Shown one piece after another: positions 1-7,103 of a DNA stretch of 64,000 nucleotides. Origin of the DNA: Schlegelella aquatica (GTDB lineage: Bacteria; Pseudomonadota; Gammaproteobacteria; Burkholderiales; Burkholderiaceae_C); NCBI RefSeq assembly GCF_026013905.1, contig NZ_CP110257.1, positions 1,612,001-1,676,000 of the forward strand. Direction: 5' to 3'. The first letter of the stretch is position 1. Each line of letters starts with the position of its first letter. The notes under the pieces are model-generated. The model made no database searches. It saw only the letters and a list, made by a program, of their open reading frames with translations, and was not told where the DNA came from. Position numbers and translations under genes: made by a program.

Positions 1-114
1 GGCGCTTGCCGCCGCGTGGGGTGGGGGAGCCTCGCTGCAACACTCCCTTACCTCGTGCCGGGAAACCTTCCGAGGGCAACGGAAACCCAGTGGCCGTTGG
101 CGCAGGAGATCGAG

Positions 115-555
115 ATGAGCCATGGAGTGCGGATCTGGCTGACCGGGTGCCTGGCGGTCGTGATGGCGGCCGTCAGTGCGGAGTTCGCGCGCGCCCATGT
201 GGAGCGGCCATCCTCGGCACGTCACAGCCCTTACGGACCGGGCGAGACCTTGCGCAAGCTCGAAGCCGCCGCTCGGGGCTGCGGCTACTCGGTGCTCGCC
301 AAGGTGTCCGCTCCGGCCGGTGTCGCGTCGGAAGGCGCTGCGCTCGTGCTCGGGCTGCCGGAAGGCGTGACTCCCGTCCTCGTGGACGAGCAGGCCCGGC
401 GCATCGACGCGCCGCTGGCGCTCGTGGTCGTCGCACTGCCCGATGGCAGGGCGGAGGTCCGCTTCCGGGAGCCCCCTGCGGCCGAGGCTGCCGAGGCGCT
501 GGGGCCCGAGGCCGCCGACAGGTTGGCCGCCGTCATCGACACCGCCTTGGCCTGA
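115..555 (+). CDS. Small exported protein of unknown function
   Basis: This gene encodes 146 residues. I do not recognise the family. The start is the ATG at 115, preceded by an AGGAG-type ribosome binding site; longer versions would add sequence with no protein character. Residues 1-28 read as a signal peptide: a basic start, a hydrophobic run rich in Leu, Ala and Val, and an ARA-type cleavage site. The mature part is Ala/Glu/Arg-rich and contains LRKLEAAARGCGYSVLAKV, which loosely recalls DUF302-like proteins, but this is too weak to assign. It converges with the chromate transporter genes, so it has no operon partner in the window. A periplasmic location is inferred. Confidence 0.6.
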   Translation: MSHGVRIWLTGCLAVVMAAVSAEFARAHVERPSSARHSPYGPGETLRKLEAAARGCGYSVLAKVSAPAGVASEGAALVLGLPEGVTPVLVDEQARRIDAPLALVVVALPDGRAEVRFREPPAAEAAEALGPEAADRLAAVIDTALA

Positions 556-577
556 GCGCCCCTGCTCGGAGGCGACG

Positions 578-1114
578 TCACACCCAGCCCAGTGCTCCGC
601 TGACCGCACCCGCGGCGATGAGCCACATCGGGCTCACGGGGGTGCGTAACAGGAGGGCGGCCGAGCCGACCACCAGCACGAGGGCCACCGCAGAGGTGCG
701 CGTGGGCTCGGTCAGCACCCAACCGGTCGAGAACAGCAGCCCCACCGTGAGGGGCGCCATGCCCGCCGTGAAGGCCCGCACCGCCAGCGTGTCGCGCCGG
801 GCACGGCCCCAGCGCGCGGCCGCCAATGCGAGTGTGGTCGAGGGCAGCATGATGCCGAGCATGGTGACGAGCGCCCCCCAGGGCCCGGCCGCCGTCCACC
901 CCAAGACCGCGACGAACAGGATGTTGGGCCCCGGTGCAGCCTGGGCGAGCGCGATCGAGCCGGTGAACTGCGCATCCGACATCCAGCCGCGTTCGAGCAC
1001 CAGGTAGCGGTGCATCTCGGGTGCGGTGGTGATCGCCCCGCCGATGGCGATGATCGAAAGGACCATGAAGTGGCCGATCAGCTCGACGTACTCGCCGAGG
1101 GAGAGGACGTTCAT
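578..1114 (-). CDS. chrA: Chromate transporter, second short CHR-domain subunit
   Basis: This 178-residue membrane protein is the second half of a two-gene (short-chain) CHR system, which exports chromate or related anions across the inner membrane. It carries the family signature GGAITTAPEMHRYLVLERGW followed by ALAQAAPGPN, then several hydrophobic helices. The start is the ATG at 1114, which overlaps the stop of the upstream partner by ATGA, so translation is coupled. An upstream extension in the same frame is rejected because it runs into the partner gene. In two-gene systems the halves are inverted homologues acting as a heterodimer. Substrate preference cannot be read from sequence, and many ChrA homologues do not confer chromate resistance. 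Confidence 0.85.
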   Translation of the reverse strand: MNVLSLGEYVELIGHFMVLSIIAIGGAITTAPEMHRYLVLERGWMSDAQFTGSIALAQAAPGPNILFVAVLGWTAAGPWGALVTMLGIMLPSTTLALAAARWGRARRDTLAVRAFTAGMAPLTVGLLFSTGWVLTEPTRTSAVALVLVVGSAALLLRTPVSPMWLIAAGAVSGALGWV

Positions 1115-1698
1115 CGCCGAAGCCTCCGAGCCGCCAGCGTCAGCGCGAGAGGCCCGAGCGCTGCCAGCACCCACACGAGCGGCCAGCGCCATACCGCCAC
1201 CAGGGCGGTGGTGGCGACGGCCAGCGCCGAGGCGAGGCCGACGCCCAGGGGCGAGCGCCGCAAGGTGGCGGCGAGCTTGATCGCCGTGGCCAGGACGAGC
1301 CCCGCCGCGACGGCTCCCATGCCGCGCAGCGCGCCGGCGACCGCCGGTTGCTCGGCGAAGTGGCCGTACAAGGCTGCAAGGGTCAACACGATGACGGTGG
1401 GTGCGGCGAGCATTCCCGCCAGCGCGACGAAGGCCCCGCGCAGACCGAAGAAGCGGTCGCCGATCATCAGCGCGACGTTGACCACGTTGGGGCCGGGCAG
1501 CATTTGCCCGATCGAGAGCAGTTCGAGGAAGTCCTCGCGCGTCAGCCAGCGCACGCGCTCCACGAGTTCGCGCTGCGCCACCGGCAGAACGCCGCCGAAG
1601 CCCTGGAGCGCCAGGCGGTTGAAGACCCAGAAGAGTTCACCGAGCCCCTGCGGCCGCCCCAGGGGCGCAGCGAGCGAATCATCCGATGAAATGGCCAT
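1111..1698 (-). CDS. chrA: Chromate transporter, first short CHR-domain subunit
   Basis: This 195-residue membrane protein is the first gene of the short-chain CHR pair. It shows the CHR-domain signature: GGVLPVAQRELVERVRWLT, then LLSIGQMLPGPNVVNVA, with hydrophobic helices filling the rest. It overlaps its partner by four bases. The two proteins share the domain order but diverge in sequence, as expected for inverted-topology halves. No ChrB regulator lies nearby. A TACACT hexamer sits just before the ATG on the same strand; if it is a -10 box, the transcript would be nearly leaderless. The role is inferred as anion/proton exchange at the inner membrane. Confidence 0.85.
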   Translation of the reverse strand: MAISSDDSLAAPLGRPQGLGELFWVFNRLALQGFGGVLPVAQRELVERVRWLTREDFLELLSIGQMLPGPNVVNVALMIGDRFFGLRGAFVALAGMLAAPTVIVLTLAALYGHFAEQPAVAGALRGMGAVAAGLVLATAIKLAATLRRSPLGVGLASALAVATTALVAVWRWPLVWVLAALGPLALTLAARRLRR

Positions 1699-1720
1699 CC
1701 GCGCAGTGTAGCGGGGCGCT

Positions 1721-2731
1721 TCAGCGTCGCAGGACCTTCAGGGCGTCCGGGTTGACGATGTTGGTGGGGTTGCCCTGGATGAAGTTGACGACGTTGTCGA
1801 ACGCGGCGCTGAAGTAGAGTTCGTAGCTGTCCAGCTCGACGTAGCCGATGTGCGGGGTGCACACGGCGTTCTCGAGCCGCAGCAGCGGGTGACCTTGCAG
1901 GATCGGTTCGCTTTCGAAGACGTCGACCGCCGCCATGCCGGGCCGGCCGCGGTTGAGGGCGGTGACCAGGGCGTTTTCCTCGAGCAGTTCGGCGCGCGAG
2001 GTGTTGACGAACAGGGCCGTGGGCTTCATGCGCAGCAGGTCGTCGAGCCGCACGATGCCCCGCGTCGCATCGACGAGGCGCAGGTGCAGGCTGAGCACGT
2101 CGCTGGCCTCGAAGAACTCTTCGCGCGAGGCGGCGGCCTCGTAGCCGTCGGCCACCGCCTTCTCGCGCGACGACGGGCTGCCCCAGATGAGGACGCGCAT
2201 GCCGAAGGCGCGCCCGTACCCCGCCACGAGCTGGCCGATCTTGCCGTAGCCCCAGATGCCGAGGGTCTTGCCGCGCAGCACCATGCCGATGCCGAAGTTG
2301 GGTGGCATCGAGGCGGCCTTCAAGCCCGATTGCTGCCATGCACCGTGCTTGAGATTGCCGATGTACTGCGGCAGCCGGCGCATCGACGTCATGATGAGGG
2401 CCCAGGTGAGCTCGGCCGGCGCCACCGGGGAGCCGACGCCTTCGGCCACTGCGATGCCCATGCGGGTGCAGGTGTCGAGGTCGATGTGCGGGCCCACGCG
2501 ACCCGTCTGGGAGATGAGCTTGAGTTGGGGAAGCTTTTCGAGCAGCTGCCGGGGAAGCTGCGTGCGCTCGCGGATCAGCACCAGGACGTCGGCATCACGC
2601 AACCGCACCGAGAGCTGCCCGATGCCCTTGACGGTGTTGGTGAAAACCTTGGCGTTGTACGGTTCCAGCTTGGCGGCGCACTTGAGCTTGCGCACCGCGT
2701 CCTGGTAGTCGTCCAGAATGATGATGTTCAT
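1721..2731 (-). CDS. D-isomer-specific 2-hydroxyacid dehydrogenase
   Basis: This 336-residue NAD(P)-dependent dehydrogenase belongs to the D-lactate/phosphoglycerate dehydrogenase family, which interconverts a 2-oxoacid and a 2-hydroxyacid. The Rossmann motif is visible in GKTLGIWGYGKIGQLVAGYG. The catalytic Arg lies in NTSRAELL, the Glu in FESEPI and the His in CTPHIGY. The chosen start, MNIIILDDYQD, gives the usual compact N-terminus; an in-frame ATG at 2785 would add 18 residues of no family character. Neither start has a clear Shine-Dalgarno. Length and spacing fit hydroxypyruvate/glyoxylate reductase relatives better than SerA, since there is no C-terminal ACT domain. The substrate is unknown. 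Confidence 0.85.
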   Translation of the reverse strand: MNIIILDDYQDAVRKLKCAAKLEPYNAKVFTNTVKGIGQLSVRLRDADVLVLIRERTQLPRQLLEKLPQLKLISQTGRVGPHIDLDTCTRMGIAVAEGVGSPVAPAELTWALIMTSMRRLPQYIGNLKHGAWQQSGLKAASMPPNFGIGMVLRGKTLGIWGYGKIGQLVAGYGRAFGMRVLIWGSPSSREKAVADGYEAAASREEFFEASDVLSLHLRLVDATRGIVRLDDLLRMKPTALFVNTSRAELLEENALVTALNRGRPGMAAVDVFESEPILQGHPLLRLENAVCTPHIGYVELDSYELYFSAAFDNVVNFIQGNPTNIVNPDALKVLRR

Positions 2732-2832
2732 GGGTTCGCGCGACAGCAGCAGCGCCGGCAAGCGACGCGTCTCGTCATTCTGCATGTTTCTGCGCGACCA
2801 GCTAGGATGCACCGGCAACAAGGAGAACGACC

Positions 2833-2961
2833 ATGAGCGCCCGTCTGCATTGCACCGCAGTCGCGTCGTCCGAACGCAGGCTCGCTGGCTCGTGCACCGC
2901 GCGGGCCCGCCACCACCTGCGGACAGCCGCGCAGGGCGTGCTCGGCCTCGGGAGGGTGTGA
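2833..2961 (+). CDS. Possible 42-residue leader ORF before the LysE-type exporter
   Basis: This short frame begins at an ATG with a strong AAGGAG ribosome binding site five bases upstream. It stops one base before the ATG of the LysE-type exporter. The peptide is basic and Cys/His/Arg-rich (it begins MSARLHCTAVASSERRL) and has no recognisable domain. The tight spacing suggests translational coupling or a leader-peptide role, but a chance frame in GC-rich DNA is equally possible. Only the position and the ribosome binding site support it. Confidence 0.3.
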   Translation: MSARLHCTAVASSERRLAGSCTARARHHLRTAAQGVLGLGRV

Positions 2962-2962
2962 C

Positions 2963-3589
2963 ATGGACGCGGTCCACGACCTGCCGTTGTTCCTGGCCGC
3001 GGGGCTGCTCCTCAATTTCACGCCGGGGCCCGACATGCTCTACGTCATCGGCACGAGCACGTCGCGCGGCGTGAGGGCCGGCTGGCTTGCCGCGCTCGGC
3101 ATCGGAGCGGGGTGCTTGGTGCACGTGGGGCTGGCCGCGGTCGGCATCTCGGCGGTCATCGCCTCCTCGCCCTGGGCCTTCGAGCTGGTGAAGTACCTGG
3201 GCGCGGCTTACCTGGTGTACGCGGGCCTTGCCTTGCTGTGGCGGCGCGGCCCGGCGGCCGACGGTGGGGCCCCCCGGGCCACGGACGGGGTGTTCGTGCA
3301 GGGCATGCTGGTCAATGTGCTCAACCCGAAGGTGGCGCTCTTCTTCCTTGCCTTTCTGCCGCAGTTCATCGACGCCTCGAGCCCGGGCAAGGCCTGGGCA
3401 TTCACGATACTGGGTCTCTTGTTCACGGCCACCGGCACGGCGGTGAATCTCGCGGCCGCGGCGGCTGCGGGCACCCTGCAGGCGAGGCTGCGGGCTCGGG
3501 GCGGCGGGCCCGGGCGCTGGATCGACAAGGTGGTGGGCGGGGTGTTCGTGGCGTTGGGGGTGCGCCTCGCGCTGAGCGCAAGGACCTGA
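2963..3589 (+). CDS. LysE/RhtB-family amino-acid exporter
   Basis: This 208-residue inner-membrane protein belongs to the LysE/RhtB translocator family, which exports amino acids or related metabolites. It has the family hallmark near the N-terminus (LNFTPGPDMLYVIGTSTSRG), the QGMLVNVLNPKVALFFLAFLPQF motif in the middle, and about six hydrophobic segments. A GGAGG ribosome binding site precedes the ATG. It stands alone on this strand after the small leader ORF and before the penicillin-acylase gene. Substrates in this family vary widely (threonine, homoserine, leucine, lysine), so no specific one is proposed. Confidence 0.9.
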   Translation: MDAVHDLPLFLAAGLLLNFTPGPDMLYVIGTSTSRGVRAGWLAALGIGAGCLVHVGLAAVGISAVIASSPWAFELVKYLGAAYLVYAGLALLWRRGPAADGGAPRATDGVFVQGMLVNVLNPKVALFFLAFLPQFIDASSPGKAWAFTILGLLFTATGTAVNLAAAAAAGTLQARLRARGGGPGRWIDKVVGGVFVALGVRLALSART

Positions 3590-3698
3590 CGGGTCTCGGG
3601 CGACGGACAGGGTGAGGCTGACGACGACGCCCGGGACATCGTCGGTCGGGTGAGTGAGTGCCCGGGTGCGGTGCCGCGGGCGAGGAGCTGGAGGGGCT

Positions 3699-6128
3699 GT
3701 GTCGAAATGGATGAAGCGGGCGGCGGTGGCGCTGCTGGTGGTCGTCGTGACCACGGTCGTGGGCTTGGGGCTCTACGCATGGCGGGCCGTCCCTGAGACG
3801 CAGGGGCGGCTCGAGGTCCAGGGGCCCCTGGCGGCGATCTCGATCGAACGTGATGCCCACGGCATTCCGACCATCCGTGCGCAGAACCTGCGGGACCTGG
3901 CCTTCGGGCTGGGATTCGTCCACGCGCAGGACCGGCTCTGGCAGCTCGAGACGCACCAGCGTATCGGGGCGGGCCGGCTGGCCGAGGCGTTCGGCGAACC
4001 GGCGCTGAAGAACGACCAGTTCCTGCGCGCGTTGAGCGTGCGCGAGACGGCGCGGCGGCAATGGGAGCAGGTGCGCGGGCAGACGAGGGAGCTTCTGCAG
4101 GCCTATGCCGACGGCATCAACGCCCACGTACGGCAGCACATGACGGCCCGCCCGCCCGAGTTCGTGATCCTGGGCCTGGAGCCGACCCCGTGGGAGCCGG
4201 CCGACAGCCTCGCCTGGGCGATCATGATGGCGTGGGACCTCGGCGCGAACTGGAACAACGAACTGCTGCGCATGCGGCTCGGGCTGCGCCTGCCGCTGAA
4301 CCGGATCAACGAGCTCCTGCCCCCGTATCCCGGTGATGCGCCGCTGGCGACGGCCGACTACGTCCAGCTCTTCCGCGAACTGAAGGTGGACCCCGATCTC
4401 GGCAGGCAGGCCGAGCTGGCGGCCCCCGAGTCCGGCGTGGAAGGGGTGGGCTCCAACAACTGGGTACTGGCCGGCACTCGCACGACGACAGGCGCGCCGT
4501 TGCTCGGCAACGACCCCCACCTGAAGCTCAGCGCGCCGGCGCTGTGGTACGTCGCGAGGCTGGAGGCGCCGGGCCTGCGCGTGGCGGGTGCCACCATGCC
4601 CGGGCTGCCGATGGTGGTGCTGGGACAGAACGAGCACATTGCCTGGGGGTTCACCAACACGGCCCCGGACGTCCAGGACCTCTACCTCGAAGAACTGCAC
4701 CCGCAGGACGCGACGCGCTACCGCACGCCCGACGGCTGGCAGCCCTTCGAGACGCGCGAGGAGGTCATCCGCGTCAAGGGCCGCCCCGACGTGCGCATGA
4801 CGGTCCGCGCGAGCCGGCACGGCCCCGTGATCTCCGACGCGCCGGGGGTCGCCGAGGGCTTGACGGGGCCGGCCCAGAGCTCGCGCTACGTGCTCGCGAT
4901 GCGCTGGACGGCTCTGGACGTGCCCAACACCACCGTCGAGGCGGGCCTCGCGCTCAACCGAGCGCGTTCGGTGGACGAGTTCATCCGAGCGAGCGCCCTG
5001 CATGTGGCGCCGATGCAGAACATGGTCGTGGCCGACCGTGCGGGGCACATCGCGATGGTCGCGGCCGGCCGGGTGCCGCTGCGGCGGGCCGATCACGACC
5101 TCAAGGGGCTGGTGCCGGCGCCGGGGTGGGAAGCCCGGTACGACTGGCAAGGCTACCTGGACCCCTCGCTCACCCCGCGGGAGCGGGACCCTGCGCGGGG
5201 GTGGATCGCCACCGCGAACCAACGCATCCATGCGGCCGACTACCCCCACTTCATCACGAGCGAGTGGACGCTGCCCTACCGTCAGCAGCGCATCGAGGAA
5301 CTGCTGGAGGCGCGGCCGCGGCACGACATGAACAGCTTGGCTGCGATCCATGCGGACATCACGTCCTTGGCGGCCCGCAAGCTCTTGCCTCATCTGCGGT
5401 CGGCGCGCTCGGCGCACCCCCTGGCCGCGGCTGCGTTGGCGCAGCTGGAGGGATTCGACGGGCGCATGGAGGCCGACCGCGCGGCGCCGTTGATCCTCTG
5501 GGCGTGGACGCGCCACCTGCAGGCGCTGCTGTTCGGCGATGAGCTGGGCGACGGCCTGTGGAGCCGGCTGAACGGTCGGAACTTCTACGACGCGATGGAG
5601 CGGGTGCTGGAGCGCCAGGACGCCTGGTGGTGCGACGACAAACGCACCCCGGCCGCGGAGCACTGCGCCGAGATGAGCAATCGGGCTCTGGGGCTGGCGC
5701 TCGACGAACTCCAGCAACTGCAGGGGCCCGACCCGGCCCGGTGGCGTTGGGGCGCCGCACACCAAGCGCGCAGCGAGCACCGGCCGTTCAGCAAGGTCCC
5801 GGCGTTGGCCCGGTTCTTCGAGCTGCGTGTGCCGGTGGGCGGCGACACCTACACCGTCAACGCCGCGCGGGTGAACCTGAGCGCCGATACGGTCACCGGC
5901 GAGCGCTACCTGAACGAGCACGGGCCGAGCTTTCGGGCCTTGTACGACCTGCAGGACCCTTCGCGCTCGCGCGTGATCCATTCGACCGGACAGCCGGGGC
6001 TGCCGCTCGTGCGGGCCTACCGGGACTTCGTGCACCGATGGGCGCACGTGGAGTACGTCCCGCTATGGGATGCGCCAGCGAAAGAAGTCTTGCGGCTGGA
6101 ACCCGCCGCGGCGGACAGGGTGCGTTGA
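3699..6128 (+). CDS. Penicillin acylase family (Ntn-hydrolase) protein
   Basis: This protein of about 809 residues belongs to the penicillin amidase family, made as a precursor that self-cleaves into alpha and beta chains. The nucleophile is the Ser of VGSNNWVLAG near residue 252, the usual first residue of the beta chain. Downstream landmarks include GNDPHL and GQNEHIAWGFTN. The N-terminus has one hydrophobic segment (AAVALLVVVVTTVVGLGLYAW), so it is probably exported or anchored in the periplasm. I chose the GTG at 3699, which follows a GGAG-type site; a GTG at 3654 and an ATG at 3711 are alternatives. Relatives hydrolyse penicillins, glutaryl-cephalosporins or acyl-homoserine lactones, so the substrate is undetermined. 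Confidence 0.9.
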   Translation: MSKWMKRAAVALLVVVVTTVVGLGLYAWRAVPETQGRLEVQGPLAAISIERDAHGIPTIRAQNLRDLAFGLGFVHAQDRLWQLETHQRIGAGRLAEAFGEPALKNDQFLRALSVRETARRQWEQVRGQTRELLQAYADGINAHVRQHMTARPPEFVILGLEPTPWEPADSLAWAIMMAWDLGANWNNELLRMRLGLRLPLNRINELLPPYPGDAPLATADYVQLFRELKVDPDLGRQAELAAPESGVEGVGSNNWVLAGTRTTTGAPLLGNDPHLKLSAPALWYVARLEAPGLRVAGATMPGLPMVVLGQNEHIAWGFTNTAPDVQDLYLEELHPQDATRYRTPDGWQPFETREEVIRVKGRPDVRMTVRASRHGPVISDAPGVAEGLTGPAQSSRYVLAMRWTALDVPNTTVEAGLALNRARSVDEFIRASALHVAPMQNMVVADRAGHIAMVAAGRVPLRRADHDLKGLVPAPGWEARYDWQGYLDPSLTPRERDPARGWIATANQRIHAADYPHFITSEWTLPYRQQRIEELLEARPRHDMNSLAAIHADITSLAARKLLPHLRSARSAHPLAAAALAQLEGFDGRMEADRAAPLILWAWTRHLQALLFGDELGDGLWSRLNGRNFYDAMERVLERQDAWWCDDKRTPAAEHCAEMSNRALGLALDELQQLQGPDPARWRWGAAHQARSEHRPFSKVPALARFFELRVPVGGDTYTVNAARVNLSADTVTGERYLNEHGPSFRALYDLQDPSRSRVIHSTGQPGLPLVRAYRDFVHRWAHVEYVPLWDAPAKEVLRLEPAAADRVR

Positions 6129-6129
6129 A

Positions 6130-6804
6130 TCAGCCGCGCAGCCAGGCGTGCATCGTCCCCAGCATGCCGGCGAGCAGCGCGAGGCCGCCCGCGGCGAGCC
6201 AGGGCGACACCCCGGCGCGGCGGGCCGCCCAGGCGCCCAACAGGAAGAGCCAGACGGCCGCGGTGCCATGCACCAGCCGCAAGGCGAGGGCGGTGTCGGC
6301 CACCATCACGAACGGCCACCACAGGGGCAGCGGGGCCAGCATCGCAGCCAGCGCCGCCATGAGCACCTGGAGGTGATCGGCTCGCTCGGCGTGGCGGCCC
6401 TGCTGCGCCGCGAGCGCCTGCAGGCGCGCCACATCCTCGGCCTCGACGGCCTCGGCGACCGAAGCGGGCAGGGCTTGTGCGAGCGCGCGGCGCATCTCCT
6501 GGCCGGAGTCAGCCTGCGCGAGCCGTGCGATCCAACGGCGTCGCCACAGGCCGAGCAGCGACAACCCCCGCCGGCACAGCACCGCGCACACACCGCCCCA
6601 GGCTGCGCTGGCACTCAGGGCCGCGACGAGGAGGGCGCCCCGGCCGGCGCCGGTGAGTGCGATCAGGCCGACGAAGACCATGCTCAGCAAGACGCCGACG
6701 ACCGCCTCCGTGGCCCGGTCGGCCGCCGTGCGGGGCCGCCCAGGCGCAGCGCCGGGTGCTGCGGCGCTGGGCGAGACAGGCATGGACAGAGGCGGTTCGG
6801 ACAT
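6130..6804 (-). CDS. VIT1/CCC1-like integral membrane protein
   Basis: This membrane protein has about 224 residues. Its N-terminal part (RATEAVVGVLLSMVFVGLIA, then ALSASAAWGGVCAVL) and the middle helix (RRALAQALPASVAEAV) match the pattern of short bacterial proteins annotated as VIT1/CCC1 transporter family. Those carry SEILFGLIMVLTFTGSLSV and an AALGCNLAWG helix, but this is recall of a pattern, not a search. C-terminal helices follow. Whether it moves iron or manganese is unknown, and the motif residues used by plant VIT1 are not evident. It converges with the penicillin-acylase gene, with one base between their stops. The start is uncertain: an ATG at 6783 is an alternative and neither has a good ribosome binding site. 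Confidence 0.5.
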   Translation of the reverse strand: MSEPPLSMPVSPSAAAPGAAPGRPRTAADRATEAVVGVLLSMVFVGLIALTGAGRGALLVAALSASAAWGGVCAVLCRRGLSLLGLWRRRWIARLAQADSGQEMRRALAQALPASVAEAVEAEDVARLQALAAQQGRHAERADHLQVLMAALAAMLAPLPLWWPFVMVADTALALRLVHGTAAVWLFLLGAWAARRAGVSPWLAAGGLALLAGMLGTMHAWLRG

Positions 6805-7103
6805 GCGGGAGGGGAGTTTGCCACCGCGGGCGGCGTAGCACGGGCTTCCACTGGCGCTGGGCGAGCCCAGGCGTGGAATACATCGTGAAGTATTTCGCGG
6901 CCGACTGGGATCGCCAAGGGTAGACCCCTATCCCCTTGCAAGCGGCGGTCCCGCCGGCGGGGCCGCGGTGCAGGGGGCCGAGCCCCACCGCCCAGGAAGG
7001 CGGGCAGCGCGGAAGAAGGCGCCAAAGAAAAGCGAGGCCCTGGGCCCCGCGAACGCGGCAAGAAAGGGGAAGGGCCGCGGGCCGAGGGGCTCAGCCCGCG
7101 GAC
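6805..7103. other. Intergenic region with no recognised gene
   Basis: These 299 bases separate the VIT-like gene from the end of opgH. I see short GC-rich inverted repeats but no convincing reading frame, RNA gene or T-tract terminator. The region must hold the promoter of the VIT-like gene and the 3' end of the opgH transcript. Confidence 0.4.

Noticed and set aside
3423..6047. Antisense open frame of 874 codons opposite the penicillin-acylase gene
   Set aside because: In this GC-rich DNA the strand opposite a real gene is often free of stops. The translation has no domain character and is extremely rich in Arg, Pro and Gly.
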